Below are positions 63,874 through 64,000 of a stretch of 64,000 bases of DNA, piece after piece. The stretch's first letter is position 1; every line of letters begins with the position of its first letter. Source of the stretch: Lutimaribacter_A marinistellae. GTDB lineage: Bacteria > Pseudomonadota > Alphaproteobacteria > Rhodobacterales > Rhodobacteraceae. The stretch spans positions 434,001 through 498,000 of the forward strand of contig NZ_JBHRXI010000016.1 in the NCBI RefSeq assembly GCF_042648365.1, written 5' to 3'. Under the pieces are notes generated by a model. The model was not told the origin of the DNA and did no database searches. It saw only the letters and a program-made list of their open reading frames with translations. The position numbers and the translations under genes were made by a program.

Positions 63874-64000
63874 TCATTCCATTGCGTAGAGGTCCACCAG
63901 AACCGATTGCTTCATGCGTGCCCCGACGCCGACAAAGAGCATTCGGTTAACCCAGTCGTAGCGCGCGTCGCCTGTTTCAAGACGGGCATGGGTCCGCATG
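63874..64000 (-). CDS. DUF3237 domain protein, C-terminal end (runs off the window)
   Basis: The frame enters from the right edge and ends at a TGA at 63874-63876. It reads RTHARLETGDARYDWVNRML then FVGVGARMKQSVLVDLYAME, which matches the C-terminus of DUF3237 proteins (RTxxRFETxDPRYxWLNRxxFVG ... VxxDVY). DUF3237 is a small beta-barrel family of unknown function. Only about 42 codons are inside the window. Confidence 0.7.
   Translation of the reverse strand, partial: MRTHARLETGDARYDWVNRMLFVGVGARMKQSVLVDLYAME

Overview
The window looks like about 64 kb of chromosome from a marine alphaproteobacterium of the Rhodobacterales (Roseobacter-type). This is inferred from the GC-rich coding sequence, frequent ATGA/GTGA gene overlaps, DUF1326-DUF2182 and HlyD/FUSC gene pairs, Liv-type and ProXVW-type uptake systems, a cysteate lyase-like gene, and large calcium-binding exoproteins. 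No rRNA, tRNA, CRISPR array, phage structural gene or replication origin was seen.

Layout. 1-9.3 kb: the 5' end of a sodium/glutamate symporter gene (gltS-like), then a MalT-type LuxR regulator, a small conserved protein, an HlyD adaptor, two FUSC-type membrane proteins and a Na+/H+ antiporter, facing a convergent K+ channel gene. 9.4-11 kb: decayed DNA, with a GntP-family permease pseudogene and an IS5-family remnant. 11.1-13.3 kb: RTX protein 1, with ELWxTDGT repeats. 13.5-19.3 kb: a DUF1326/DUF2182 pair, a phospholipase D lipoprotein, an IS6-type remnant and an amidase. 19.8-28.1 kb: a catabolic locus with two divergent arms. The leftward arm carries an N-formylglutamate amidohydrolase-like protein, a cysteine hydrolase and a complete branched-chain-type ABC transporter with a fused LivM-LivG subunit. 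The rightward arm carries an RpiR regulator and a glutamine-synthetase-like ligase. Between the arms are three copies of a probable operator. 28.3-32 kb: RTX protein 2. 32.4-36.2 kb: a SAM-cyclase-ATPase-TPR signalling protein followed by a small SCO4226-like protein. 36.4-37.4 kb: a dead IS256 transposase. 37.7-45.7 kb: an M20 deacylase, a LysR regulator, a cysteate/D-cysteine lyase-like PLP enzyme, a ProX-ProV-ProW transporter and an alpha/beta hydrolase. 45.9-46.6 kb: a GAP-family pseudogene. 47-51.5 kb: RTX protein 3, with CHRD domains. 51.8-61.7 kb: one gene for a 3271-residue exoprotein. 61.8-64 kb: an AraC regulator, a possible micro-membrane protein and the 3' end of a DUF3237 gene.

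How it fits together. The most distinctive content is the set of four very large surface or secreted proteins, all on the minus strand, about 21 kb of coding sequence in total. Three of them have unrelated N-terminal parts but end in the same roughly 175-residue calcium-binding and C-terminal module. In RTX 1 and RTX 2 this module is almost identical at the DNA level although the genes lie 17 kb apart. No type I secretion ABC/MFP/OMP genes are present, so export must use machinery encoded elsewhere. The two nutrient loci are classic marine scavenging modules, one probably for amines or amides and one for organosulfonates or quaternary ammonium compounds. Pseudogenes and IS remnants lie between the functional blocks and mark past insertions and deletions.
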